Below are positions 9,604 through 18,699 of a DNA stretch of 64,000 nt, one piece after another. Made by a program: the position numbers and the translations under genes. The notes beneath the pieces are model-generated. The model was not told the origin of the DNA and did no database searches. It saw only the letters and a list, made by a program, of their open reading frames with translations. The DNA lies in assembly GCA_919901855.1 (NCBI GenBank), contig CAKKQC010000001.1, positions 124,001 to 188,000 of the forward strand, in the 5' to 3' direction. The stretch is from a bacterium. GTDB taxonomy: Bacteria > Oederibacteriota > CAKKQC01. How positions within the stretch are numbered: position 1 is the stretch's first letter; every line of letters begins with the position of its first letter.

Positions 9604-12014
9604 TCGGCCGCTCCCGCCTCCGCGCGAAGCCCCTCGATCGGCCCGCCGTCAACGTTGCGGAACCGGATGCACGCGCTCCAGTCCCCCTCGCCCTGGGCGA
9701 CTTTCACGAGCACCGTGCACCAGCCCTTCGGGAGTTTGACAGGCACCTTGTCGTCCGCGCACTTGGTGCCCCGCCACGCGTTGTTGTCGTGGACTACCTT
9801 GCCGTCGATCCAGACCTTGATGCCGTCGTCGCTCCCGGCCTCGAGGATCGCCTTCGTCTTCTTCGGCACGAACACGCGGGTGCGCAGGTAGCCGGTCCGG
9901 TGCTCACCCTCCAGCGCATACTTGAGATCGAGCAGATACGGCGGGTCCGAGTCCTCGTTCCGGGGCAGGAGCCGCCAGGTGACCCGGGCGGGATCCCGTT
10001 CCGGCTCGAACGGCGTCTCCAGGAGCTTCTTGTCGTCGAGCCCCTCGCGTACGTACGGGCCCGCGATCTCCCAGGCGGTCACGTAGTCCGAGCACTCCAC
10101 GATCGAGTCGATCGAGGCCCGGGCGGCCTTCTTCACGTCGTCGGATGTCGTCACGGCGAGGACGCGGTCGAGCGCGGCCCGCGCGACCTCGCGCCGGCTC
10201 AGGATCAGCTCCCCCGCGATCCGGCCGGCGGCCGCGGCCGCCTCCTCCTTCACCGCCGGGTCATCCATCGCCTTCAGGGCCATCTCGAGCGCGGCGGGGT
10301 GGGTGACCTTGCCCAGCGCACCGAGCACGAGCACTCGGTCCTCGGGCCGTCCCGCGATCGCCCAGGCGTCACGGAGCCGACCGACGAGCACGGCGTCGCC
10401 CTCGCCAGCCTCCCCGGCCAGCCGCACGTACCCGCGGAGCGCGAGCACGCGGAAGACGGGCTCGGGAGCCGTTTTCGCCAGCATCGCGAGGTCGGCCAGC
10501 GGCGACGCATCCGGCCAGTCGCCGAGCGCGCGCACCGCGGCCTCGCGGGCCGTGGCGTCCGTATCGCCAAGCGCCTCGCGCTCGGCGGCGAGCGCGGCCT
10601 CGCCGCCGGTCCTCGCCAGCAGGCCGAGCAGCGCCGCCTTCGCCCCGCCCGTGGAGCCCGCCCCGTCCGCGGGGCGAACGGCCCGAAAGGCCGCAAGGAC
10701 GGCCGAAGCGGCCGGGGCGGGGTCCTTCATCCTCTTCACGATCAGCCCGAAGGCGTCGGCCGCGGCTTCGCGGGCGTCGGCATCCTGCGCCAGCCGGCCG
10801 ACGAGCAGGGCCAGGTGGTCCGGGCCGCCGAGGACGCCGACCACGCCCAGCGCGGCCCGGCGGACCCCCGCGTCGGCATCCGCGACGTACGCGAGCGCGA
10901 CGGGGAGCGACGAGGCCGACCCGCGCGCGCCCAGGACCCCGAGGAGGCCCGCCCGGACCTTCGGGGGCGCCGCCGGCACCGTGCCCTCGAGCGCGGCGGT
11001 CGCCGCGTCCGGCAAGTCCAGGAGGCAGCTACGAGCTGCCTCGGCGTCCGGCCCACCGAGCGCGGCCGCGAGGTCCGGCACGGCCTTGGCTCCCGCGAGC
11101 GCGGCGTCCGAGCGGAGCGCGGCCGTCCGAACCCCGGGGTCACTGTCCTTGAGCGTCCTCCGGACGGCGGGCAGGGCCGCCGCGTCGCCGCGCGCCGCGA
11201 GCACTCCGAGCACCGCGGTCCGGACCTCCGCGCTGCCCCGGGCGTTCGCGATCCGGGCCGCCCACCACGCCGTCACGGCAGCGCCGGGCGCCGCGGCCGC
11301 GACCCGGCCGGCGCAGTCCGCGACATCCGCCGCGTCGCCCGTGAGCGCGGCGAGCAGGTCGGGGCACGCCTTCGTCCCGTCCACGGCCGCGAGCCCCTCG
11401 AGCGCCGCGCACCGGACCTGCGGCTCGTCCGCGCGCGCCTTCAGCAGCCGCCGGTAGATCGCGCCCGCGGCGGCCGCGCGCTTCCCCGCCGCGAGCACGC
11501 GCGCCGCCGCCAGCAGCTCGTCCGTGCGCTCCCACCGGTCGAACCCGGTGGCGGAGGCTGCGGCCCTCTCGAGCACCTTGATGTCCTTCTCGGTCGGGAC
11601 GGGAGCGAGGGCAGGCGCCGCGGCGACTTCTCCCGTCATCCGGAGCTGCTCCTCCAAGAACTGGCGGTTGAAATCGCTCCAGGTCGTCTTCGCCAGTTCG
11701 GCCTTGACCGCCTCCAGATACCAAGCCCGCTCCGCCTCGGCCCCGGGCCGGGAGACGAAGAAGGCGAGCCCGTGGAGCGCCCACCGCGCGCCGTTGTCGT
11801 CCCCCTTGCCGGGCTCGACGAGCCGGGCCGCGAGCGCAAACACCACCTCGGGGCCCATCGCCGCGATCCGGGGCATCACGGAGTCGCGCGAGACCGTGGC
11901 CGAGGAGGGCAACTGCCCGAGCAGGGCATCCAGGTCGGTCCCGAACGGCGCCGCAGCCCACGCGGTGCCCGCGACCAGGACGAGTCCGAGCCAGGCGTGT
12001 CTCACAAATGCCAT
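9600..12014 (-). CDS. Secreted HEAT-repeat protein with C-terminal sugar-binding-like module
   Basis: The protein has about 804 residues with a signal peptide at 1-21. Residues about 150-640 are Ala-rich helical HEAT repeats, with repeated V-R-x-A-A-L and L-x-x-L-G-D patterns. Residues about 645-800 form a beta domain starting DYVTAWEIAGPY and containing GSDDGIKVWIDGKVVH, which recurs in the ThuA-DUF1080 protein of the same operon (DYITAWEVAGPF, GTDDGVKVWLNGAVVH). ATG at 12014 overlaps the upstream stop by 13 bases. GTG at 12005 would give the operon's usual 4-base overlap (GTGA) and may be the true start. It is probably a periplasmic scaffold, but that is inference. Confidence 0.75.
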   Translation of the reverse strand: MAFVRHAWLGLVLVAGTAWAAAPFGTDLDALLGQLPSSATVSRDSVMPRIAAMGPEVVFALAARLVEPGKGDDNGARWALHGLAFFVSRPGAEAERAWYLEAVKAELAKTTWSDFNRQFLEEQLRMTGEVAAAPALAPVPTEKDIKVLERAAASATGFDRWERTDELLAAARVLAAGKRAAAAGAIYRRLLKARADEPQVRCAALEGLAAVDGTKACPDLLAALTGDAADVADCAGRVAAAAPGAAVTAWWAARIANARGSAEVRTAVLGVLAARGDAAALPAVRRTLKDSDPGVRTAALRSDAALAGAKAVPDLAAALGGPDAEAARSCLLDLPDAATAALEGTVPAAPPKVRAGLLGVLGARGSASSLPVALAYVADADAGVRRAALGVVGVLGGPDHLALLVGRLAQDADAREAAADAFGLIVKRMKDPAPAASAVLAAFRAVRPADGAGSTGGAKAALLGLLARTGGEAALAAEREALGDTDATAREAAVRALGDWPDASPLADLAMLAKTAPEPVFRVLALRGYVRLAGEAGEGDAVLVGRLRDAWAIAGRPEDRVLVLGALGKVTHPAALEMALKAMDDPAVKEEAAAAAGRIAGELILSRREVARAALDRVLAVTTSDDVKKAARASIDSIVECSDYVTAWEIAGPYVREGLDDKKLLETPFEPERDPARVTWRLLPRNEDSDPPYLLDLKYALEGEHRTGYLRTRVFVPKKTKAILEAGSDDGIKVWIDGKVVHDNNAWRGTKCADDKVPVKLPKGWCTVLVKVAQGEGDWSACIRFRNVDGGPIEGLRAEAGAAE
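10659..10693. repeat. Paired hairpins inside the HEAT-protein gene
   Basis: CGCCCCG arms around the loop TCCG (10659-10676) are followed by CGGCC arms around a 5-base loop (10679-10693). The encoded residues are a Gly/Ala/Ser-rich loop (PADGAGSTGG) between helical repeats. The arms are short and GC-only, so membership of the palindrome family is uncertain. Confidence 0.35.
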
Positions 12015-13300
12015 GGCTTTCTCATCGGCTCGTCGAGCATGGCGTCCTGGGCCGCGTCCCCGATCACGCGCTCCCGCACGGGGTCCCAGCGCACGGGCCG
12101 GCCGGTCCGGATCGCGATGTTGGCGAGATGGATGTGCGTCACCGTCCGGTGCGCCTCTTCCCCGGTCGGCTTCGACGTGTGCGTGTTGTCCCGCGTCTTC
12201 ACCGCATCCTCGAAGCTCCGGTCGCGGACCGGAACCGGGACGCCCGCCGTGGCCGCGAACAGCCCCGGCGGGTCGCTCTCCGTGCCCTCACGCTCCAGCG
12301 CTTTCCCCTTCGGCCCCTCCATGAACGGCGCCTTCTTGTCCACCTTGGGCCCCCACTCGTCACTCTCGAGGAGGAGCCGGGTCCCGTCGGGCCACGTGAA
12401 CGTGACCGTGCCCCACATCCCCGCCGCGTCCGGGTGCGGCGGCCACGGCCCCGTGGACTCCACGAGCGATGGGCCAGTGAGGTCCTTGCCGAGCGCGTAA
12501 AGGATGGGGTCCATCCAGTGCATGCCCATGTCCGCAAGTCCCCCGCCGTCGTAGTCCCAGTAACCGCGGAAGCTCTGGTGCACGCGGTGGGGATGATACG
12601 GCTTGACCGGCGCGGGGCCGAGCCAGAAGTCGTAGTCGAGGGCCTTGGGAACCGTTTCGGGCACGAGGTCCGTCCGGCCGCTCCACTCCGCCACCTTCCA
12701 CATCGCGCCGGTGTTCGGGTTGAGCCGGACGGTCAGGGGCGTGCCCAGAAGCCCGCTGGTCACGACGCGGCGGAGCTTCTCGTACCCCGTCCGGCCGTAG
12801 CTGTTGACCTGGAGGATCCGGCCGTACCGTTTCGCGGTCTCGATCATGACGAGCCCCTCGCGGTGGAACCTCGTGATGGGCTTCTCGCAGAGGACGTCCT
12901 TGCCCGCCTGCATCGCCGCGATCGACATCAGGGCGTGCCAGTGCGGGGGCGTGACGACGTGGATCACGTCGATGTCCTTGCGCTCGAGGACGCGGCGGAA
13001 GTCGTGGTACCCCTCGCAGCCCTTCCCCGCCTTCTTGAGCCCCTGCGCGAGATGGTCCGCGTCCACGTCGCACACGGCGAGCGTCGCGGGGACTTCGCCG
13101 TCGCGGTTCGGCTCGATGTGGCCCATCCCCATCCCGCCGGTCCCGATCACGGCCCGGGTCACGGTCTCGCTCGGGGGCGTGCGGCCCGACTTCAGCCCCG
13201 CGACGACCCGCGCGGGCACGATCGAGAAGAGCGTTACGGCGGCCGCGGCCTCGGCGGCCCGCCCAAGGAATGCCCGCCGCGAAAGGCGAGCTCGTTTCAA
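12002..13300 (-). CDS. Gfo/Idh/MocA-family oxidoreductase with twin-arginine signal
   Basis: The protein has 432 residues. SRRAFLG followed by a hydrophobic stretch predicts Tat export with the cofactor already bound. The Rossmann fold contains GTGGMGMGH, and CEKPITR is the EKP motif. A long C-terminal domain carries GGGLADMGMHWMDP. The start is TTG at 13300, which overlaps the upstream stop as TTGA. Exported members of this family often act as glycoside hydrolases with a tightly bound NAD. No direct evidence separates that from simple sugar oxidation. It lies between ThuA-DUF1080 and the HEAT protein in the nine-gene operon. Confidence 0.85.
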   Translation of the reverse strand: MKRARLSRRAFLGRAAEAAAAVTLFSIVPARVVAGLKSGRTPPSETVTRAVIGTGGMGMGHIEPNRDGEVPATLAVCDVDADHLAQGLKKAGKGCEGYHDFRRVLERKDIDVIHVVTPPHWHALMSIAAMQAGKDVLCEKPITRFHREGLVMIETAKRYGRILQVNSYGRTGYEKLRRVVTSGLLGTPLTVRLNPNTGAMWKVAEWSGRTDLVPETVPKALDYDFWLGPAPVKPYHPHRVHQSFRGYWDYDGGGLADMGMHWMDPILYALGKDLTGPSLVESTGPWPPHPDAAGMWGTVTFTWPDGTRLLLESDEWGPKVDKKAPFMEGPKGKALEREGTESDPPGLFAATAGVPVPVRDRSFEDAVKTRDNTHTSKPTGEEAHRTVTHIHLANIAIRTGRPVRWDPVRERVIGDAAQDAMLDEPMRKPWHL

Positions 13301-15615
13301 GGCTTCGCCGCCCCTTCCACGACCCAGATGTTCCGGTACCTCACCGCGTGACCGTGGTCCTGGAGCCGCAAGGGGCCCCGTCCGACGGTGTCCGCCGACC
13401 CGCCACCCGTGGTCCTGAGCACCTTCACGTTCTCGTGGACGAGGACGCCGTTCCAGACAACCTTCACGAACTCCGCCGGGGCAAGTACCGCGCCAGCGGC
13501 GTCCAGCACCGGCCCGCGAAAGACGATGTCGTACGTCTGCCAGGTCCCGGGCGGCAGCGCCGCGTTCACGCGCGCGGGTTGCGTGTCATATATCGCCCCG
13601 CACTCGTGCGCTTCGACCGGCAGCCCGAAGGAGTCAAGCACCTGGATTTCGTAGCGGTCCTGGAAGTACACGCCGCTGTTCCCGCGGTCCTGGCCGGAGC
13701 CCTCGGGCACTACGGGCACCCGGAACTCGACGTGGAGGGTCAGGTCGCCGAACCGCGACTTCGTCCGGGCGTCGCCGCCGTGCACGAGCACGCTCTGGTC
13801 CGGCAGGATCCGCCAGTTCGCGTTGTCCCACGCCCCCATCGTCGGCGGCGACGCCGCCCCGTACGGCAGGAGGACGACCGCGCCCGGGGGGGGCGGGGCG
13901 CCTTCGGTCGGGGACCGGCGCGCGATCCGCTTCAGGGCCCAGACCCCGGGGCCGCCCGAGAGCTCGAGCCCGCCCTGCGCGACGCGCCCGGTCCAGCGGA
14001 CCTCGCCCGCCGCCCGGCCGCGCACGCCGCCGAGGGGGGCGGTCTTCGGCACGACGGCCGCGCACGCCTCCCAGCCGCCGCCGCCCTGCGTGATCTTCAT
14101 CAGTATGGTGTTCGCCCCCTTGACCAACTTCACGGCGACGGAGTCCGACCCGGGCTCGAGTCCGCGCATGACGTCGTTCGCGTGGACGACCGCCCCGTTC
14201 AGCCAGACCTTGACGCCGTCGTCGGTCCCGAGCTCGAGCGCGGCGTCCTGATCCACGGGCGACTCCACCGTCGCGCGCAGGTAAGCGACCCGCTCCTCGC
14301 CCCCGACGGCCTTGAGGAGGTCCACGACCGGCGGCCCGCCCTCGGCCGTAACCGCCCGCCACGCCACGCCGGTAGCGCCCGGCGTTTCCGGCGGGAAGAC
14401 CTCGCCGAAGAGCGCCCGGCCGCCGGTGCCGGCCTTCGTGAACGGCCCCGCCACCTCCCACGCCGTGATGTAGTCCTCGAAGCTCGCCCGGGTGAGCTCG
14501 ACCTCGCGCCCGTCGAACGCCCCCGCCGCCTCGACCGTGTCCGGCCCCGCCGCGCACGTCGCCCTGAACTTCAACGCCCCCACCGGCCAGACCCTGGCGA
14601 TCGCCGCGGCTGCAGGAGCAGCCGTCGGAGTTCCGGCAGCCGCCGGAACTCCGCTTACCCCGGACCGCGTATAGGTCCCCTCGTACTCGCCCGTGAACGG
14701 GTCCGGGGGATCGTCGACCAGGGTCGAGCTCGGGGAAGTGTCCGCGGGGAGGTCGCCGAGCGCGAACTGCGTCCCGTCGAGCAGGCACTTGAGCATGGCG
14801 GGGATCTCGAAGATCGCGTCGTCGTGGCCGAACCCGAAGTAGAACACCCGGCCCTTCCCCTCGGCCCTCACCCACGCGAGCGCGTAGTCGTCGTCGAGCC
14901 GGTTCCCCTTCCGCGGCGTCTTTGCCCGGTCCAGGGTGCAGAGCACCCTCACGTTCCGGCGCGACCACGGCGCGCGGAAGGTGTAGATCTCGTCGTAGAC
15001 GTCGAAGCCCTGCCCCCCGAACGCGGCGACGAGCGGATGCGCGGGGTCCTCGATCGCCACCCCGACTTTCTCGTGCCACGGGTGGCCGTTGAACCAGCCG
15101 CCCATCATCACGCCGAACTCCGGCCACTCGTACCAGCAGTCGGTCGCGGCGTGGACCCCGACGAGGCCGTTGCCCCGGCGGACGAACGCGAGCAGGCTCG
15201 CCTTGAGCGCCGCGTCGCGCGCCCGGGCCTTCTCCTGCGCCTTCGGGGCCAGTTTCGACAGATTCGGCGGGAGGAAGAGCTCGCCGGTCGTGTTCATGAG
15301 CACGACGGCATCGAACGCCTTCAACCGCGCGGGCTCGAACACGGCGATGTCGTCGGAGACGGTGACGCGGAACGCCTTCGTCGACTGGGCCAGGAGCTCG
15401 AACGCCTTCGCGCCCGCCGCGATGGAGCCGTGCCGGAACCCGCGGGTGAGGGTGAATACGAGGACCCGGTGCGGCCGGGCCGGCTTGGCGGTGGCCGCGG
15501 CGGGCAGGGCCGCCCGGATCCTGGCGACGGTCTCGGCGGACACCGGCTCCAGGGCGGCACCGGCGGGGCCGCAGAGCAGGAGTCCGACCAACCCAACCGC
15601 CGCCCGCTTTATCAT
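13297..15615 (-). CDS. ThuA-like domain fused to a sugar-binding-like module and DUF1080
   Basis: The protein has 772 residues. A signal peptide (1-20) precedes a ThuA/class I glutamine-amidotransferase-like domain (about 45-300, with MNTTGELF, VGVHAATDCWYEW, GGWFNGHPWH). Next comes an Ala/Pro linker (about 320-345) encoded by a pair of palindromes, then a beta module starting DYITAWEVAGPF (about 380-530) that recurs in the HEAT protein. The C-terminus is a DUF1080/laminin-G-like domain (about 560-770, with GNSGVYFQDRYEIQVLDS), a family that includes 3-keto-disaccharide hydrolases. ThuA proteins act in trehalose/3-keto-sugar metabolism. Together with Gfo/Idh partners this points to a periplasmic 3-keto-glycoside route (inference). 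The ATG overlaps the ApbE stop as ATGA. Confidence 0.8.
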   Translation of the reverse strand: MIKRAAVGLVGLLLCGPAGAALEPVSAETVARIRAALPAAATAKPARPHRVLVFTLTRGFRHGSIAAGAKAFELLAQSTKAFRVTVSDDIAVFEPARLKAFDAVVLMNTTGELFLPPNLSKLAPKAQEKARARDAALKASLLAFVRRGNGLVGVHAATDCWYEWPEFGVMMGGWFNGHPWHEKVGVAIEDPAHPLVAAFGGQGFDVYDEIYTFRAPWSRRNVRVLCTLDRAKTPRKGNRLDDDYALAWVRAEGKGRVFYFGFGHDDAIFEIPAMLKCLLDGTQFALGDLPADTSPSSTLVDDPPDPFTGEYEGTYTRSGVSGVPAAAGTPTAAPAAAAIARVWPVGALKFRATCAAGPDTVEAAGAFDGREVELTRASFEDYITAWEVAGPFTKAGTGGRALFGEVFPPETPGATGVAWRAVTAEGGPPVVDLLKAVGGEERVAYLRATVESPVDQDAALELGTDDGVKVWLNGAVVHANDVMRGLEPGSDSVAVKLVKGANTILMKITQGGGGWEACAAVVPKTAPLGGVRGRAAGEVRWTGRVAQGGLELSGGPGVWALKRIARRSPTEGAPPPPGAVVLLPYGAASPPTMGAWDNANWRILPDQSVLVHGGDARTKSRFGDLTLHVEFRVPVVPEGSGQDRGNSGVYFQDRYEIQVLDSFGLPVEAHECGAIYDTQPARVNAALPPGTWQTYDIVFRGPVLDAAGAVLAPAEFVKVVWNGVLVHENVKVLRTTGGGSADTVGRGPLRLQDHGHAVRYRNIWVVEGAAKP
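14607..14653. repeat. Paired hairpins in frame within the ThuA-DUF1080 gene
   Basis: The first hairpin (14607-14624) has 7-bp arms CGGCTGC around AGGA. The second (14626-14653) has 12-bp arms CGGAGTTCCGGC around AGCC. They are one base apart and encode an Ala/Pro/Thr/Gly linker between the ThuA domain and the next module. The second closely matches the arms at 18562 (one base different) and 19914. Confidence 0.75.
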
Positions 15616-16460
15616 CTCCGCCCTCCTGTGGCCGTCTCGAAGGTAACCCCGGGTCCGGCCCCGAACCGCGTCAGCCGGAGGCGCCGGGGACCACTCGCGG
15701 CGATGATACCAACTGCCCGACTGTTCCCGCAGACCCGGCGCACGGCCGGGGACGGAAGCACCATAAACGCCGTGGACAGCGCATCCGAGAGGGCCGCCGT
15801 CGGCGCCCACGCCCACGCCGCCGGGCGGGCCGCGGGCCGGCCCGTTCTGGGGTCCACGATATGCGGCCCCTGCGCGTGCATCCCCGACCCCGAGAGCGCC
15901 CCCGCCCGGAGCATCGCGGTGCCAAGGACGCGCGCGGGATGGAGCGGATGGCGGAGCCCGACCCGCCAGCCGCCCGCCGGAGCGGGCCCGAGCACGAGCC
16001 CCGTGCTCCCGCCGCTCTGGAGGAACGCGGAGGCGATTCCCCAATCCCGGAGCATGGCGCCCATCCGGTCGAGCGCGTACCCCTTGCCAAGCGCGCCGAA
16101 GTCGAGGGTGACCCCGGGAGCCCTCACCTTCACCCGGTGCCGGCGGGCGTCGAGTACTACCCGGCGCAGCCCGCCACGTGCGAATCCGGGGTCAAAGGCG
16201 CCGCCCGTGATCCGCCACGCCCGGCGCGCGAGGCGGAGGCAGGCCGTCGTCTCCAGCCCGACCGCGGTCCACCGTCCCGGCGCGAGCGCATTGATCCGCG
16301 CCACGTCGCTCAACGGGTCCCGGTGCGACAGCTCGCGCTCGACGGCGTCGAGCACCTCGAACGCGGCGCCCGCCGCCGCGCGGGCCTGCCGCGGTTCCTC
16401 CCCCGCGACCGTGATCCCGAACTCGCACCCCATCGCCCGGTGCGAGAGGCGGACGGCCAC
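15612..16460 (-). CDS. apbE: ApbE-family FAD:protein FMN transferase
   Basis: The protein has 282 residues. LSHRAMGCEFGI opens the domain; LSHRDPLSDVARIN, DFGALGKGYALDRM, LQSGGSTG and HIVDPRTGRP are all in the expected order. ApbE uses FAD to attach FMN covalently to a Thr or Ser of a partner protein, normally outside the cytoplasmic membrane. No obvious signal peptide precedes the domain from the chosen GTG at 16460, which lies two bases after the upstream stop. An upstream start is not possible without a long overlap. No flavinylation target is visible in the operon, so the substrate is open. Confidence 0.85.
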   Translation of the reverse strand: MAVRLSHRAMGCEFGITVAGEEPRQARAAAGAAFEVLDAVERELSHRDPLSDVARINALAPGRWTAVGLETTACLRLARRAWRITGGAFDPGFARGGLRRVVLDARRHRVKVRAPGVTLDFGALGKGYALDRMGAMLRDWGIASAFLQSGGSTGLVLGPAPAGGWRVGLRHPLHPARVLGTAMLRAGALSGSGMHAQGPHIVDPRTGRPAARPAAWAWAPTAALSDALSTAFMVLPSPAVRRVCGNSRAVGIIAASGPRRLRLTRFGAGPGVTFETATGGRR

Positions 16461-16462
16461 GT

Positions 16463-17944
16463 TCAGCGCAGGGCGCGTTCCCACAGGTCCCGGTTCACCG
16501 AGAGCTCGAGGACGACGCCGGGGCGAGTGCCGTAGTGCTGGATCACCCGGTCGCCGGCCGGCCGGACGAGATCGGGCGTGGCGATGACGACCGGGGCCAG
16601 CCGGATCGCCCGCCAGGCCGAGGCGTCCTCGGCGACGGCCCAAAATCCGACCCGGGTCAGCCGCCGCAGGTACCAGGGCAGGGGCCACGGGTCGGGGGCG
16701 ACGACGGCGACGAGCATCGCGCGGCCGTCCGCGTGCGCAGCCGCGAGTCGCTCGACGAGGGCGCCCAGCCGGACCACGTCGTCGACGGACTGGGCATAGA
16801 CGTACGGGTTCCGGCGGTCGGACGGCCAGACGAAGGACGCGCGCCACGCCTGCCACCCGAGATGCACGACCGCGACCGCGACGAGCGCCGCCCACGCGGC
16901 CCGGCGTCCGGGCCGGCGGCGCAGCGCCGACCACGTCTCCGCCACGCCGACGCCCGCGAGCACGGCGGCGCCCCACCAGAACCCGAGCAGGCACCACGGC
17001 GTCTTGTACGGAATCGCCTCGTAGAAGAACGCAAGCACGACTGAGTAGATCGAAAGGAACCGGACGATCGGCCGGGCCCGGCCCCGCCACGCGCCCAGGA
17101 TCGCGAGCGCCAGGATCGCGGCCTCCGACCAGACCGGACCGTTCGCCATCGGCCGGCTCCAGATCAGGAGGCCGAGGTACCACCCCGCGGGATGCGCGTG
17201 GTCACCGCCGGACAGTCCGAGCGCCGTCCACGCCCGGAAGGGCGCCGTCAGCGCTCCCGGCCCGCCGAGGAGGAGCGCCGAGGCTGCCAGCGTCGCGACC
17301 GCAGGTCCGATGCATCGGCCCGCATCCCGGGACACTTCTCGCCGAGCCTCCGGCACAAGCGCGACGCTGGCCACCGCGGCTCCGAGCATGAGCCACGCGG
17401 TCTCCTTCGTCGCGATCGCGACCCCCGCGGCCAGGCCCGCCCACCAGGTCCAGGCACACGCGCCCCGCCCCGCCGCGAGCCGGCCGAACGCGAGCACCGC
17501 CGCGACGAGGAGAACGAGGAGCATCTCGGGGATAGCGTCCCGGCTCCAGTACACGAACGCGGGCGAGACCGCGAGCCAGGCGCCGGCGACGCCCGCGGCC
17601 CCGGTCCCGATGCCGCCCGCGAACAGGAAGGGCGTGAGCGCCACGAGCGCCCCGGCAACGGCCGGGACGAGCCGGAACATCCACGCCTCGCCGTCCGCGA
17701 GCGACCGGACGCCCGCGAGCCCAAGGACGGGAACGGTGAGGAGCGAGAGCACGGGGCCGTGGAAGGCGGCGGGGTCATAGGCGGGGCGGTGGGTCTCGAG
17801 GACCCGGATCGCGCGCGCCGCCTCGATGGCCTCGTCCGTGTGCATGGGCCGCAGTTCGAGCCGGGGCAGGCGGAACGCGAGGGCCAGCGCGAGGACGGCC
17901 AGCACCGGGACCGGGGACCGCCGTTCGGATCCCCGCTTCCTCAT
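16463..17944 (-). CDS. Agl23-like (TIGR03663-type) multi-spanning membrane protein
   Basis: The protein has 493 residues with about eleven hydrophobic segments. The first loop RPMHTDEAIEAAR (about residues 34-46) resembles the acidic loop of GT-C glycosyltransferases and of the family annotated as flippase activity-associated Agl23. Later features are SPAFVYWSRDAIPEM and FFYEAIPYKTPWCLL, and the latter is a family signature. The start ATG shares one base with the upstream stop (TAATG). A role in moving or transferring lipid-linked sugar is inferred from the fold. Confidence 0.75.
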   Translation of the reverse strand: MRKRGSERRSPVPVLAVLALALAFRLPRLELRPMHTDEAIEAARAIRVLETHRPAYDPAAFHGPVLSLLTVPVLGLAGVRSLADGEAWMFRLVPAVAGALVALTPFLFAGGIGTGAAGVAGAWLAVSPAFVYWSRDAIPEMLLVLLVAAVLAFGRLAAGRGACAWTWWAGLAAGVAIATKETAWLMLGAAVASVALVPEARREVSRDAGRCIGPAVATLAASALLLGGPGALTAPFRAWTALGLSGGDHAHPAGWYLGLLIWSRPMANGPVWSEAAILALAILGAWRGRARPIVRFLSIYSVVLAFFYEAIPYKTPWCLLGFWWGAAVLAGVGVAETWSALRRRPGRRAAWAALVAVAVVHLGWQAWRASFVWPSDRRNPYVYAQSVDDVVRLGALVERLAAAHADGRAMLVAVVAPDPWPLPWYLRRLTRVGFWAVAEDASAWRAIRLAPVVIATPDLVRPAGDRVIQHYGTRPGVVLELSVNRDLWERALR

Positions 17945-18699
17945 TATTTCACCGGACGACCGTACACCTCCACCTCCGTGTACCGGTTCATCTCGTCGGC
18001 GGTCGACCCGTTGCTCCACAGCTTCACGTACCGCGCCTTCACGAGTTTCGCGTCGATGAGCCGGCCCTCGTAGGTCTCGAAGTACTCGCGGTCGCGCCCG
18101 ACCCCAAGCCCGGCGGTGTTGTCCGCGTCGTTGTTGTAGAGCGTCCGCACGTTCGTGATGAAGTCGGGATCGTCCGCGACCTGGACCACGACGTCGTGGT
18201 AGACGCGGGGGTCGCCGTGGTAGTGCCAGACGAGGATGGCCGCGAGCTCGCCATTGGCCCCGAGGTCGATCGTCACGGACTTCAACCCCCGGCCAAACTC
18301 GACGTACGAGCCGTCCGTGGCCTCCTTGTCGCCGTCCGTGATCAGCTTCGCCTCGCCGACGAGGGGCTCGGACCCCCCGGCGCCGGCGGGAAGGCCGGCC
18401 GCGAGGTTGACGGTGCCGGGCGGCACGCGGAATGGCGGCCGGAGCTTGCCCGACACCTTCTCGACCGTCGTGCCCGCCGGCACGTTCCTGGGCGTCCCGA
18501 TGAACGCGGGCTTCGGGAGCTTGAGGTCCAGGGGGACCCGGTCATCCGCCGCGGATGACCTCGGAGTTTCGGCAGACGCCGAAACTCCGCGATCCCCGGT
18601 TGTCGTCGCCGACACCGTCGGCTTGGCCGGCTTCGCCTTGGCCGGCGCCGCGAACCCGGGCCCGGCAAGGAGCAGGAGGAGGGCGAGCAGGGCTTTCAT
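17944..18699 (-). CDS. Secreted discoidin-like protein
   Basis: The protein has 251 residues: a signal peptide (1-18), a Lys/Ala/Pro linker and a low-complexity segment (about 37-55) encoded by two palindromes. From about residue 90 there is a beta domain with VGEAKLITDGDKEATDGSYVEF, GLKSVTIDLG and RYVKLWSNG, the pattern of F5/8 type C (discoidin-like) domains that bind sugars. A calcium-type loop would fall near ITDGDKEATD. The start overlaps the upstream Gfo/Idh stop as ATGA. It probably binds glycan in the periplasm or at the surface (inference). Confidence 0.75.
   Translation of the reverse strand: MKALLALLLLLAGPGFAAPAKAKPAKPTVSATTTGDRGVSASAETPRSSAADDRVPLDLKLPKPAFIGTPRNVPAGTTVEKVSGKLRPPFRVPPGTVNLAAGLPAGAGGSEPLVGEAKLITDGDKEATDGSYVEFGRGLKSVTIDLGANGELAAILVWHYHGDPRVYHDVVVQVADDPDFITNVRTLYNNDADNTAGLGVGRDREYFETYEGRLIDAKLVKARYVKLWSNGSTADEMNRYTEVEVYGRPVK
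18541..18589. repeat. Paired hairpins in frame within the discoidin-like gene
   Basis: The first palindrome (18541-18559) has GTCATCCGC arms around one base. The second (18562-18589) has 12-bp arms CGGAGTTTCGGC around AGAC. They encode the Ser/Ala/Glu/Pro segment between the exported N-terminus and the folded domain. Confidence 0.75.

Noticed and set aside
9501-12500. 999-codon open frame antisense to the HEAT-protein gene
   Set aside because: It is an Arg/Gly/Pro-rich shadow; the HEAT protein with its signal peptide explains the region.
13270-16587. 1105-codon open frame antisense to ThuA-DUF1080 and ApbE
   Set aside because: It is a shadow of two well-supported genes, with composition typical of antisense frames and no start signal.
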